Origin: Pseudomonas baltica
GTDB taxonomy: Bacteria > Pseudomonadota > Gammaproteobacteria > Pseudomonadales > Pseudomonadaceae
Length of the DNA: 64,000 nucleotides
NCBI RefSeq assembly: GCF_031880315.1
Contig: NZ_CP134771.1
Location: 6,511,001 to 6,575,000 of the forward strand
Direction: 5' to 3'
Both the position numbers and the translations under genes were made by a program. This document shows positions 17,362 through 26,478 of the stretch, piece after piece; positions within the stretch are counted from its first letter, which is position 1, and every line of letters begins with the position of its first letter. The notes under the pieces are model-generated. The model did not search any database. It was not told the DNA's origin and saw nothing but the letters and a program-made list of their open reading frames with translations.

Positions 17362-18822
17362 TTAATTGACTGCGATTTTCGCAGCGAGCCCGGCGCGGGT
17401 CAGCAATCGCTCGCAGCGTGGCGACAGGTGACTGAGCACAAAGCCCTTGCCGAATTTCTCGTAGCGTGCCGCCAGCCCTTCCAGCGCGGCAATGGCCGAG
17501 TGATCGACGACGTGGAGATACCGACAATCGACCACCACCGAATCAGGGTCGTGCTGGGGATCGAACAGCGCCTGGAAGTGCGTGGTCGACGCGAAAAACA
17601 AAGTGCCGTGCGGCGTGTAGACCTTGCGCCCCGGGACGCTGTCATCAGCATCGCTGCGCATGTCGCGCGCGTGCTGCCAGGCGAATGCCAAGGCAGCGAT
17701 GAGAATGCCGCAGAGCACGGCGGTGGCCAGATCGGTGAGCACGGTGATCACCGTCACGGCGACTACTACCACGGCGTCGTTCAGCGGCACCTTGCCCAAC
17801 ACCCGCAACGAACCCCAGGCAAATGTCTGCTGGGCGACCACGAACATCACGCCGGCCAGGGCGGCGAGGGGAATACGCTCGATCCACGGCGACAGAAACA
17901 GGATGAACAACAGAATCATGATCCCGCTGACGACGCCAGACAGCCGCCCACGCCCGCCGGAGCTGAGGTTTATGACCGTCTGGCCGATCATCGCGCAGCC
18001 ACCCATCCCGCCGAACAGGCCGGACACTACGTTGGCCGCGCCCAGGGCAACGCACTCGCGATTGGGTTGGCCGCGGGTCTCGGTCAGTTCGTCGGTGAGG
18101 TTGAAGGTCAACAGGGTTTCGAGCAACCCGACCATCGCCATCAGCGCTGCATACGGGGCGATGATCTTCAGGGTCGCGAGGTTCAGCGGCACGCTGGGCC
18201 AGTGAAACGCAGGCAGGCCGCCAGCGATGGTGGCCATGTCTGCCAGGGTGCGAGTCGGCAAACCCGTGAGGGCGACCAGCAGGCTGACACCGACGATGGC
18301 CACCAATGCCCCTGGTACGGCCTTGGTGAAGCGCGGCAACAGGTAGACGACCGCCATGGTCAGCGCCACCAGCGCCAGCATCACCCCTAGCGGCTGACCG
18401 CTCAGCCAGTGGCCGTCGGGCAGCTTGAAGTGATCCAGCTGGGCCATGGCAATGATGATCGCCAGGCCGTTGACGAAGCCCAGCATCACCGGATGCGGCA
18501 CCATGCGGACCAGCTTGCCGAGCCTGAGCAGGCCGAACAGCGTCATGATCAGACCGCCGAGCACCACCGTCGCCAGCAGATACTCGACCCCGTGCTGCAC
18601 CACCAGCGCGACGATGACCACAGCCATCGAGCCGGCGGCCCCGGAGATCATCGCCGGACGGCCGCCGAACAGAGCCGTCAGGGTGCAGATGATGAACGCC
18701 CCATACAGGCCCATCAGCGGGTTCACCTGTGCCACCAGGGCAAAGGCGATGCATTCAGGCACCAGGGCAAAGGATGAGGTCAGGCCAGCGAGAACGTTAC
18801 TGCGCAAAGCGGTCAGGGACAT
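17362..18822 (-). CDS. SulP-family anion transporter with STAS domain
   Basis: 486 residues from ATG 18822. About ten or more membrane segments (residues 10-380) with family motifs LVPECIAFALVAQVNPLMGLYGAF near the start and GGMGGCAMIGQTVINLSSGGRGRLSG in the middle. A C-terminal cytoplasmic STAS domain follows (about 400-480; VVDCRYLHVVDHSAIAALEGL). The family moves sulfate, bicarbonate or dicarboxylates across the inner membrane; the substrate cannot be told here. No carbonic anhydrase or sulfate-assimilation gene is adjacent. Divergent from the MocR gene at 19064. Confidence 0.88.
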   Translation of the reverse strand: MSLTALRSNVLAGLTSSFALVPECIAFALVAQVNPLMGLYGAFIICTLTALFGGRPAMISGAAGSMAVVIVALVVQHGVEYLLATVVLGGLIMTLFGLLRLGKLVRMVPHPVMLGFVNGLAIIIAMAQLDHFKLPDGHWLSGQPLGVMLALVALTMAVVYLLPRFTKAVPGALVAIVGVSLLVALTGLPTRTLADMATIAGGLPAFHWPSVPLNLATLKIIAPYAALMAMVGLLETLLTFNLTDELTETRGQPNRECVALGAANVVSGLFGGMGGCAMIGQTVINLSSGGRGRLSGVVSGIMILLFILFLSPWIERIPLAALAGVMFVVAQQTFAWGSLRVLGKVPLNDAVVVVAVTVITVLTDLATAVLCGILIAALAFAWQHARDMRSDADDSVPGRKVYTPHGTLFFASTTHFQALFDPQHDPDSVVVDCRYLHVVDHSAIAALEGLAARYEKFGKGFVLSHLSPRCERLLTRAGLAAKIAVN

Positions 18823-18970
18823 GGGCAACCTGGATCAGCACACAGACCTCACCGACACCGGGGCGCGCAAGGCAGTTGTCATAAAAGGGAGGCGTCATCC
18901 TAACAGAATTGCAAGCGGATGTGTCTGCCGGGCCGGGATCGGAGCAGGATCTGGCCGTTAGAGAGGGTGT

Positions 18971-19010
18971 ACATCTGATCCGCAAATATCTCCCGACTTT
19001 GCATCTGTTC
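18971..19010. promoter_or_regulatory. Direct repeats in the SulP-MocR gap
   Basis: ACATCTGATC (18971) and GCATCTGTTC (19001) are direct repeats exactly 30 bp apart, about three helical turns. MocR-type regulators commonly bind direct repeats near their own divergent promoter, so this is a candidate operator for the gene at 19064. Confidence 0.45.
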
Positions 19011-19063
19011 TTTTTATCCCCGGCCCGCCATGATTGCGGCTGTTTGCCTGCTGCGGATCGACC

Positions 19064-20473
19064 ATGAAACGCTACGAGAAATTCGCTGATCAAATCGCCG
19101 AAATGATCCGCTCCGGGGTGCTGGCCGCCAATACCAAGGTCCCATCGGTACGCCATGCCAGCCGCACCTACGGGGTCAGCCCGTCGACGGTATTCCAGGC
19201 CTACTATCTGCTGGAGGATCGCGGGTTGATTCAGGCGCGGGCACGTTCCGGCTATTTTGTGCGTGAACACGCCATGCAGCCGCTGCCTGAAGCCGACGCC
19301 GGCGATGGCCAGGCGCACACCACCGAAGTCGATGTCAGCGAGCTGGTGTTTTCGGTGTTGAGTTCGTTGAAGAACCCCGCGACCGTGCCCTTCGGCTCGG
19401 CCTTCCCCAGCCCGGAACTCTTCCCCCTGGCACGGCTGGCACGCTCCATGGCCCAGAGCCTGAAGGCGCTGTCGCCCCACGCGATCGTTGCCGACATGAC
19501 TGCCGGCAACGCCGACCTGCGTCGCCAGATCGCCTTGCGCTATGGGGTCAGCGGCGTGCATTCGCCGGTCGACGAGCTGGTCATCACCAATGGCGCCATG
19601 GAGGCCTTGAACCTGTGTCTGCAGGCGGTCACCCAACCTGGTGATCTGGTGGCGATCGAGGCGCCGGCGTTCTACGCCACGCTGCAGGTGCTGGAGCGCC
19701 TCAAGCTCAAGGCCGTGGAAATCCCCGTGCATCCGCGCGAGGGCATCGATCTGCAGATACTCGCGCAGAGCCTGCAACAGTGGCCGATCAAGGCTTGCTG
19801 GTTCATGAGCAGTCTGCAGAACCCCCTCGGGGCGAGCATGAGTGACGAGACCAAGCAGGGGCTTTATGACCTGCTGTGCAAGCACCAGGTGCCACTGGTG
19901 GAGGATGACGTTTATGCCGAGTTGTACTACGGCGTGCAGCCGCGCAAGCCGGTCAAGGGCTTTGACCGTGAAGGCCTGGTGATGCACTGCGGCTCGTTCT
20001 CCAAGTGTCTGGCGCCGGGCTATCGAGTGGGCTGGGTAGCGGGTGGGCGCTTTGCCGAGCGAATCAGGCGGCAACAGTTGATGACCACGATTTCGCCGTC
20101 AGTGCCCGCCCAGGCGGCCATCGCCGACTACTTGCAGCACGGTGGTTATGACCGGCACTTGCGCAAGTTGCGCGACAACCTGGAAATGCAGCAAAGCGCG
20201 ATGCTGGCATCGGCGGCGCGGCATTTCCCGGCGCCAACGCGGGTGACGCGCCCTGCGGGTGGCTATTTCCTGTGGTTCGAGTTCCCTCGCCAAGTGGATT
20301 CGCTGCAGCTGTTTCACCAAGCGTTGGAGCGCAATATCAGCCTGGCGCCCGGGCCGATCTTTTCCGCGACCGGGCGCTTCGGCCACTGCGCACGGCTCAA
20401 TCACGGTTATCCATGGGATGAGCACAGCGAGGCGGCGATGCAGACGTTGGGGGAGTTGTTGCAGCGATTTTGA
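19064..20473 (+). CDS. MocR-type regulator (GntR wHTH plus aminotransferase domain)
   Basis: 469 residues from ATG 19064. An N-terminal GntR winged helix (about 1-70; VPSVRHASRTYGVSPSTVFQAYYLLEDRGLIQ) is fused to a fold-type I aminotransferase domain (about 100-465). The PLP lysine is present in SFSKCLAPGYRVGW, with NPLGASMSD and EDDVYAELYYG as cofactor-pocket motifs. It therefore probably binds PLP and an amino compound to control transcription. Targets may be the divergent SulP gene or its own promoter. Contrast the degenerate homologue at 62290. Confidence 0.9.
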   Translation: MKRYEKFADQIAEMIRSGVLAANTKVPSVRHASRTYGVSPSTVFQAYYLLEDRGLIQARARSGYFVREHAMQPLPEADAGDGQAHTTEVDVSELVFSVLSSLKNPATVPFGSAFPSPELFPLARLARSMAQSLKALSPHAIVADMTAGNADLRRQIALRYGVSGVHSPVDELVITNGAMEALNLCLQAVTQPGDLVAIEAPAFYATLQVLERLKLKAVEIPVHPREGIDLQILAQSLQQWPIKACWFMSSLQNPLGASMSDETKQGLYDLLCKHQVPLVEDDVYAELYYGVQPRKPVKGFDREGLVMHCGSFSKCLAPGYRVGWVAGGRFAERIRRQQLMTTISPSVPAQAAIADYLQHGGYDRHLRKLRDNLEMQQSAMLASAARHFPAPTRVTRPAGGYFLWFEFPRQVDSLQLFHQALERNISLAPGPIFSATGRFGHCARLNHGYPWDEHSEAAMQTLGELLQRF

Positions 20474-20485
20474 CGTTTCAAGCGC

Positions 20486-20510
20486 TAGCGAGGGGCTTGC
20501 CCCCTCGCTA
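20486..20510. terminator. Bidirectional hairpin between convergent genes
   Basis: TAGCGAGGGG and CCCCTCGCTA form a perfect 10-bp stem with a 5-nt loop, between the MocR stop (20473) and the MFS stop (20520). It is a typical Pseudomonas GCGAGGGG palindrome. Confidence 0.65.
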
Positions 20511-20519
20511 CGGTCATGA

Positions 20520-21971
20520 TCAGGCAGGCACTTCATCCTCGCCCAAGTGCTTTTCCAGATGCCGTTCGATCTGCTCCAGCGACTTGCCCTTGGTTTCCGG
20601 TACCCAGATCATCACGAAGATCAGCGAGACGACGTTGATGCCCGCGAAGACCAAAAAGGTAGCGCTGCCGAACAGACTCAACGACAGCGGAAAGAGGAAC
20701 GCCACCGTGGCGTTGCAGATCCACTGAAAGCACACTGCCATCCCCGTCATCGAGCCGCGCAGATGGGAGGGGAACAGCTCCGACATCAGCAACCAGTAGA
20801 CCGGAGCGATGAAGGTCTGCATGAACAGCAGAAACATCAAAATGCAGCCCAGTGCCAGATAGCTTTGCATCGGCCCGCTCGGGATCAGGCTCAGCACCAG
20901 CCCCAGCGCCACTTGCGCGAGCACCACGAAACTCAGGCCGCTGATCAGCATTGGTCGTCGCCCGATGCGCCCTACCAGCCAGATACCCAGCACCGTAGCC
21001 AGCACGGACACGACGCCATTGCCGATGGTTGCGGTCAGCGCAGCATTGGTGCCCAGGCCCGTCGACTTGAGAATGATCGGGGTGAAATACATGAACGCAT
21101 TGACACCGGTGAACTGGGCGACGAAGCCCAGGGCCATGCCGATGTACAGCAGTTTGCGCGTCCAGGCCTCGCCAAACGCGGCAAACCAGCCCGATTGCTC
21201 GTGATCGATCTCGTTCTGACGAATGATTTCTTTCATCTCGCGTTCGGCCTGCTCGGGGTCGGCGCGGATCTCCAGCAGCACCTCCCGCGCTTCGTCGTAG
21301 CGGTCCTTGGACGCCAACCAACGTGGCGATTTCGGCACGAAATGCATGCCCACATACAGCAACGCCGCCGGCAGCATGGCAATTGCCAACATGTAACGCC
21401 AGACGTGGGGGGTATGGGCGAAGTAGGCGAGCAGGGCATTGGATGAATAGGCCAGGAACTGCCCCAGCACGATCATCAACTCGTTCTGGCTGACCAGCCG
21501 CCCGCGCCGTTTAGGCCCGGCCATCTCCGCCAGAAACATCGGCACCGTTGCGGAGGCACCGCCCACGGCCATGCCGAGGATGAAGCGGGTGATGACCATT
21601 ACGGTTACGTCTGGCGCGAGCGTGCTGCCCAGGGCGCCGATCATGAACAGAATCGCCAGGCCCTTGAGCGCCGTCAGGCGACCGAAGCGATCCGCCAGGT
21701 GGCCGGCGAACAGCGAGCCCAGGGCCGCGCCAAGGATCAGCGACGAGGCTACCAGCCCCTCGGTCATGGGTGTCAGGCCCAGGCCGCCTTGATCGGCAGG
21801 CAGGGTCATGAACGGCAGCGCACCGGAAATGACCCCGGTGTCATAGCCAAAGGCGAGGGCGCCCATGGTGGCGATCACGGCGACGCGGATGATCAGTCGA
21901 TTGGCGCGCTTGGCGGCAGCGTCATCGGTTTCGGCGCCCGCAGCGAGCGGGGCAGGGGTGGAGGCAAGCAT
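20520..21971 (-). CDS. Sugar-porter family MFS transporter
   Basis: 483 residues. ATG 21971 is preferred over a GTG three codons earlier because the GGA ribosome site would be only 2 nt from the GTG. Twelve membrane segments with sugar-porter signatures: GYDTGVISGALPF in helix 1, DRFGRLTAL after helix 2, the PKSPRWL motif before the central loop, GRIGRRPMLI, and PETKGKSLEQIE at the C-terminus. Closest in look to myo-inositol or hexose proton symporters. No sugar catabolic gene is next to it, so the substrate is open. Confidence 0.87.
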   Translation of the reverse strand: MLASTPAPLAAGAETDDAAAKRANRLIIRVAVIATMGALAFGYDTGVISGALPFMTLPADQGGLGLTPMTEGLVASSLILGAALGSLFAGHLADRFGRLTALKGLAILFMIGALGSTLAPDVTVMVITRFILGMAVGGASATVPMFLAEMAGPKRRGRLVSQNELMIVLGQFLAYSSNALLAYFAHTPHVWRYMLAIAMLPAALLYVGMHFVPKSPRWLASKDRYDEAREVLLEIRADPEQAEREMKEIIRQNEIDHEQSGWFAAFGEAWTRKLLYIGMALGFVAQFTGVNAFMYFTPIILKSTGLGTNAALTATIGNGVVSVLATVLGIWLVGRIGRRPMLISGLSFVVLAQVALGLVLSLIPSGPMQSYLALGCILMFLLFMQTFIAPVYWLLMSELFPSHLRGSMTGMAVCFQWICNATVAFLFPLSLSLFGSATFLVFAGINVVSLIFVMIWVPETKGKSLEQIERHLEKHLGEDEVPA

Positions 21972-22101
21972 GGCTGACACGATCCTTTATTCAGAAGACA
22001 GGGGCAGTAGGGGTGCCCCTGTAGTCAATGGATCGCGCCGCGACGCAGACGTTCAACACTAAATGGCATTGCGCCAGTTATTGGCACGGAGCGAAAGTGT
22101 A

Positions 22102-23163
22102 TCAGGCGGCGGCTTCAGCCTTGAGCGTCGCCATATCGATCACGAAACGGTACTTGACGTCACCCTTGATCATGCGCTCGTAGGCCTCGTTGATGTCCTT
22201 CATGGCAATGATCTCGATATCCGAAACGATGCCGTGCTTGGCGCAGAAATCCAGCATTTCCTGGGTTTCACGAATCCCGCCGATCAACGACCCGGCCAGG
22301 CTGCGGCGCTTGAAGATCAGATTGAACACGGTAGGCGATGGATGCGGGTGGTCCGGAGCACCGACCAGGGTCATGGTGCCGTCACGCTTGAGCAGACTGA
22401 GGAAGGCATCCAGGTCGTGGGGCGCGGCCACGGTGTTGAGGATGAAGTCCAGGCGGTTGGCCTGGGTGGCCATCTCGTCCGGGTTGCGCGAGACCACGAC
22501 CTCATCGGCGCCCAAGCGCAGACCGTCCTCGCGCTTGCTTTCGGAGGTGGTGAACAGCACCACATGGGCACCCATGGCATGGGCGATTTTCACCGCCATG
22601 TGACCCAGCCCGCCGAGGCCGACGACGCCGACCTTCTTGCCGGGGCCGACTTTCCAGTGGTTAAGCGGCGAAAAGGTGGTGATGCCCGCGCACAGCAGCG
22701 GCGCCACGGCCGCCAGGTTGTCGGTAGGGGCGATGTGCAGGACGAATTTTTCCTTCACCACCACACTGTCGCTATAGCCACCGAAGGTGTTTTCACCGCC
22801 GAACACTGGCCCGTTGTAGGTGCCGGTGAAGCCGTTTTCGCAGTATTGCTCTTCGCCTTCGGCGCAGGAAGCACAGTGCTGGCAGCTGTCGACCATGCAG
22901 CCAACGCCGGCCAGATCACCGACCTTGAAGCGCGTCACGGCCGCACCGACGGCGGTCACCTTGCCGACGATTTCATGCCCGGGGACCGATGGATACAGGG
23001 TGTTCTGCCATTCGTTGCGCGCGGTATGCAGGTCAGAGTGGCAAACGCCGCAAAACAGGATGTCGATCTGCACATCGTCAGCGCCCGGTGCACGCCGTTC
23101 GATCTTGAACGGCTTGAGGCGATCACTGGCGTTTTGCGCTGCGTAGGTTAAGGCCTGGGTCAT
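22102..23163 (-). CDS. Zinc-dependent alcohol dehydrogenase, YahK/CAD type
   Basis: 353 residues. Catalytic zinc ligands are in GVCHSDLHTARNEW and PGHEIVG; the structural zinc cysteines are in CMVDSCQHCASCAEGEEQYC. The nucleotide motif GLGGLGHMAVKIAHAMGAHV, with Thr-Ser-Glu-Ser-Lys after the second strand, suggests NADPH. The family reduces a broad range of aldehydes to alcohols in the cytosol. It is divergent from the BaeSR-type pair; a detoxification role is possible but not shown. Confidence 0.9.
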   Translation of the reverse strand: MTQALTYAAQNASDRLKPFKIERRAPGADDVQIDILFCGVCHSDLHTARNEWQNTLYPSVPGHEIVGKVTAVGAAVTRFKVGDLAGVGCMVDSCQHCASCAEGEEQYCENGFTGTYNGPVFGGENTFGGYSDSVVVKEKFVLHIAPTDNLAAVAPLLCAGITTFSPLNHWKVGPGKKVGVVGLGGLGHMAVKIAHAMGAHVVLFTTSESKREDGLRLGADEVVVSRNPDEMATQANRLDFILNTVAAPHDLDAFLSLLKRDGTMTLVGAPDHPHPSPTVFNLIFKRRSLAGSLIGGIRETQEMLDFCAKHGIVSDIEIIAMKDINEAYERMIKGDVKYRFVIDMATLKAEAAA

Positions 23164-23350
23164 CTAATGGCTCCTTGAAAGGAAGTCTCATGGGGAAACG
23201 GCACAGGACAAGCCTACGCCAACAATGGTTACTGTGTATGAAAACACCGCGGTGCAAATGTGCAGAAAATTTGAAGTTTGCTTACAGCCCTTGTAAAACC
23301 GGGCCCTGGCGGCCTTAATGGCTCGATTGTGTACCCCGCCGGCCGCTTTG

Positions 23351-24748
23351 ATGATCAGAACCAGTCTCTCGACCAAGCTCTTTATCGCCGTACTGGCCAC
23401 CATGATTTCCGTGGTGCTGGCCATGGCGGTGGCCAACGGCGTGAGCTTCTCGCGCGGCTTCCTCGGCTACCTCAACGAGCTCAGCGTGCAGCGCATGGAG
23501 TCGGTGCAGCCCCGCTTCGTCGCCGCCTGGCGCCTGCATCAGGATTGGAACTTCGTGCACGACAAGCCACCGGCCTGGTTCGAGCTGATCCGCCCCGATC
23601 GGCCAATCAATGAACCCGACGGTGCCCGTTTTGGCCGTCAGACGCCGGTCTCCGACCTGACCGGCGCGGTGTTTCGCATCACCCTGCTGGACGCCGCTGG
23701 CGAGCGGGTCATGGGCTACTACCAGATCAGCCAGGATGCCATTCGCCTGCCGATCGATGTCGATGGGCGCACCGTCGGCTGGCTGGCGATGACACCGTTC
23801 CAGAGCGTAACGGAAGCAGGCGGCCAGCGGTTCTTCCACAATCAGATGGTCTGGAGCCTGGCGATCGGCAGCCTCTGTGTGCTGCTGGCCGGGCTGATCG
23901 CCTGGTGGGTGGCACGCCGCCTGCTGGCCCCGGTGCGCCAGGTGGCCGCCGCCACCCATCGTCTTGCAGCCGGCGACTACGCCGAGCGCGTGCACGTCAT
24001 CACCGATGACGAGGCCGGGCAACTGGCGCGGGATTTCAACCTGCTGGCGCACACGCTGGAACGCAACGAGCGTCTACGGCGCGACTTTATGGCCGACGTG
24101 TCCCACGAGTTGCGCACGCCGTTGTCGGTGTTGCGCGGCGAGCTTGAAGCCCTTGAAGATGGCGTGCGCAAGCCCGATCGCGCAGCGCTGCAATCGCTGC
24201 AAGGGGAAGTGGCGCGGCTGGGCAAACTGGTGGATGACCTCTACGAGTTATCGCTGACCGACGTGGGCGCCCTGAGCTACCGCAAGGAAATCATCGACGT
24301 GCAGGAAGAGGTCCGCCGCGCGGTAGCGTCTCAGGTCGAACGGTTTCGTCAGCGCCGACTGCACCTGAGCATCGAGGCGCCGCCCTTGGCGCAATGGCTG
24401 GCCGCCGACGCCGATCGCTTGCAGCAGCTGTTCACCAATCTGCTCGAAAACAGCCTGCGCTACACCGATCCCGGTGGCGAGCTGCGGGTGATCCTCAACG
24501 ATGACCCCACGCTCATTCGCATTGACTTCATCGATTCTTCGCCTGGTGTAGACGATCAGCAACTGCCGCGATTGTTCGAGCGTTTCTACCGCACGGAAGG
24601 CTCGCGCAACCGCGAGAGCGGCGGGGCGGGCCTGGGCCTGGCGATCTGCGAGAGCATCGTGGCGGCCCACGGCGGCACCTTGACGGCCCAACGCTCGCCG
24701 CTCGGCGGGTTATGGCTGAGTATTCGTTTGCCCAAAGGAGCCGCGTAA
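23351..24748 (+). CDS. Sensor histidine kinase, BaeS-like
   Basis: 465 residues from ATG 23351. First membrane helix about 7-30, periplasmic region about 31-165, second helix about 170-192, then HAMP. The H-box is [11 protein letters not shown] (about 253), followed by N-box NLLENSLRY, a degenerate G1 (DSSPGVD) and G2 GLGLAICES. The length and the '[18 protein letters not shown]' linker resemble BaeS, the envelope-stress sensor. G1 normally reads DxGxG; here it is DSSPG, which is common in this subfamily. It overlaps the regulator gene by one base (TAATG). Confidence 0.88.
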   Translation: MIRTSLSTKLFIAVLATMISVVLAMAVANGVSFSRGFLGYLNELSVQRMESVQPRFVAAWRLHQDWNFVHDKPPAWFELIRPDRPINEPDGARFGRQTPVSDLTGAVFRITLLDAAGERVMGYYQISQDAIRLPIDVDGRTVGWLAMTPFQSVTEAGGQRFFHNQMVWSLAIGSLCVLLAGLIAWWVARRLLAPVRQVAAATHRLAAGDYAERVHVITDDEAGQLARDFNLLAHTLERNERLRRDFMADVSHELRTPLSVLRGELEALEDGVRKPDRAALQSLQGEVARLGKLVDDLYELSLTDVGALSYRKEIIDVQEEVRRAVASQVERFRQRRLHLSIEAPPLAQWLAADADRLQQLFTNLLENSLRYTDPGGELRVILNDDPTLIRIDFIDSSPGVDDQQLPRLFERFYRTEGSRNRESGGAGLGLAICESIVAAHGGTLTAQRSPLGGLWLSIRLPKGAA

Positions 24749-25419
24749 TGGACGCCGCGCATATTCTGGTGGTCGAGGATGAACCCAAGCTGGCCGCGCT
24801 GTTGCGTGACTATCTGCTGGCCGCCGGTCACAGCGTGGAGTGCCTGGCCGACGGCTTGCAGGTGATCCCCGCCGTGCAGGCCCGCGAACCGGACCTGATC
24901 CTGCTCGACCTGATGCTGCCGGGCCGCGATGGCCTGTCGTTGTGCCGTGAACTGCGTGAGTTCAGTGACGTGCCGATCATGATGATCACCGCCCGGGTCG
25001 AGGAGATCGATCGGCTGCTGGGGCTCGACAGTGGCGCCGACGATTACATCTGCAAGCCTTTCAGCCCGCGCGAGGTGGTGGCGCGGGTGCGGGCCATTTT
25101 GCGCCGCCGCGAGCCGCGCGGTGCCAGCGCGAGTAGCGCGCTTGCCCTTGATGAAGCTAGCTGGAAGGCCAGTTATCGTGGGGTCGAGATGGACCTCACC
25201 CCCGTGGAATTTCGTCTGCTCAACTGCCTGGCCAGCGCGCCGGGCCAAGTGTTTTCCCGGGATCAGTTGCTGGATCGGCTGTATCCGGATCACCGCGTGG
25301 TGACCGACCGCACGGTCGACAGCCACGTCAAGAATGTGCGCCGCAAACTGGAACAGATCGATCCCAGTTGCACGCCAATTCAGTCGATTTATGGTGTGGG
25401 GTACCGGTTTGAACTGTGA
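24748..25419 (+). CDS. OmpR-family response regulator, BaeR-like
   Basis: 223 residues; the ATG at 24748 shares its A with the kinase TAA, and AAAGGAG lies about 8 nt upstream, giving translational coupling. Receiver domain about 5-115 with Asp in [10 protein letters not shown] and Lys in ICKPFSP; winged-helix domain about 130-222 with [12 protein letters not shown] and [13 protein letters not shown]. It should bind DNA as a dimer when phosphorylated by the partner kinase. No efflux genes are adjacent, so its targets lie elsewhere or across the 23164-23350 gap. Confidence 0.9.
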   Translation: MDAAHILVVEDEPKLAALLRDYLLAAGHSVECLADGLQVIPAVQAREPDLILLDLMLPGRDGLSLCRELREFSDVPIMMITARVEEIDRLLGLDSGADDYICKPFSPREVVARVRAILRRREPRGASASSALALDEASWKASYRGVEMDLTPVEFRLLNCLASAPGQVFSRDQLLDRLYPDHRVVTDRTVDSHVKNVRRKLEQIDPSCTPIQSIYGVGYRFEL

Positions 25420-25448
25420 ACTGCACAGTGTTTGATCGGGCTTGGATC

Positions 25449-25479
25449 GGGCCTCTTCGCAGCCGAACGCGAAGGGCCC
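25449..25479. terminator. Hairpin between BaeR-like and ybhN-like genes
   Basis: GGGCC(T)CTTCGC and GCGAAGGGCCC pair with a single bulged base around an 8-nt loop, between two convergent genes. Probable bidirectional terminator. Confidence 0.5.
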
Positions 25480-25497
25480 ATAAACATCACCACAGCG

Positions 25498-26478
25498 CTA
25501 GCCTGACTTGCGCGTACGCTGCTCCAACAGCAGATACATCACACAGGAAATCGCCAGCGGCAGCAGAAAATACAGCGCCCGATACCCAATCAGCGCGGCC
25601 AGTAGCGCGCCCTTGGAATACTCGCCCTGCAACAGCGTGATAAAGATGGTTTCCAGCACTCCCAGCCCGGCCGGGATATGGGTGATGACCCCGGCAATAC
25701 TGCTGATCAACAGAATCGCCAGCACCTCGAACCAGCTCGCCTTGGCTGGCAGCAACAGATAGATCAGCGAGCCCATCAAGGCCCAGTTCAATGCTCCGGT
25801 CGCCCCTTGCAGCAAGGCAAAGCGAAACGACGGCAAGGTGATCTCGTTGCCACGCACACGCCAGGTGCGTTTGCGCGCAAAGGCGCAGGCCAGCAGATAG
25901 GCCACCCCGGTCAGCACCATCGCCACGCCAATCAGGCGCAAGCCAGTGGAACCTAGCTTCATGCCTTCGGGCAGGTTGGGGAATCCTGATGCGAAGACCG
26001 TTCCGCCGATCAGCAGATAGCCCAGCCAATTGGTGATCAGCCCGAGGCTGAGTATCCGAGTGATAGTCGCCGCCTTGAGGCCCAGCTTGCCGTACAGCCG
26101 ATAACGCAGAGCGATGCCGCCCACCCAACTGCTCAGGTTGAGGTTGAACGCATAGCACACGAACGCCAGCGCCAGCACCTTAGGGGCCGGTACATCGTGA
26201 CCGGTATAGCGCTTGGACAGCAGGTCATAACTGGCGAATACCAGATAGCTGGCCAACATGATGGCCGCCCCCAGCACCAAGGTGCTCAGTTTGTAAGAGC
26301 GCAGAGCGTGGCTGACTTCCTGCCAATCCATGTTGCGCACCAGCATGAACAACAGCACCGGCACCATGACGAAACAAAACACGGCCATACCGCGCTTGAG
26401 CCAGCGCCACAAAGTGCGCTGGCGGCCCGTAGTGGGCGCGGTGGCTGCGCCGTCGTGTTCAGCGGCGCTCGCTTTCAT
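25498..26478 (-). CDS. ybhN: Inner-membrane YbhN/LPG-synthase-like protein
   Basis: 326 residues with about eight membrane segments and the UPF0104 (lysylphosphatidylglycerol synthase transmembrane) motifs NLNLSSWVGGIALRYRLYGKLGL and HIPAGLGVLETIF. It lacks the cytoplasmic aminoacyl-transfer domain of full MprF, so it is not a lysyl-PG synthase. Its ATG overlaps the clsB stop (ATGA), matching the E. coli ybhP-clsB-ybhN order. Role probably in phospholipid handling or transport; the reaction is unknown. Confidence 0.87.
   Translation of the reverse strand: MKASAAEHDGAATAPTTGRQRTLWRWLKRGMAVFCFVMVPVLLFMLVRNMDWQEVSHALRSYKLSTLVLGAAIMLASYLVFASYDLLSKRYTGHDVPAPKVLALAFVCYAFNLNLSSWVGGIALRYRLYGKLGLKAATITRILSLGLITNWLGYLLIGGTVFASGFPNLPEGMKLGSTGLRLIGVAMVLTGVAYLLACAFARKRTWRVRGNEITLPSFRFALLQGATGALNWALMGSLIYLLLPAKASWFEVLAILLISSIAGVITHIPAGLGVLETIFITLLQGEYSKGALLAALIGYRALYFLLPLAISCVMYLLLEQRTRKSG

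Noticed and set aside
18797..20074. 425-residue minus-strand frame opposite the MocR gene
   Set aside because: No motif or start signal; the MocR gene on the plus strand is complete and the frame also runs into SulP.
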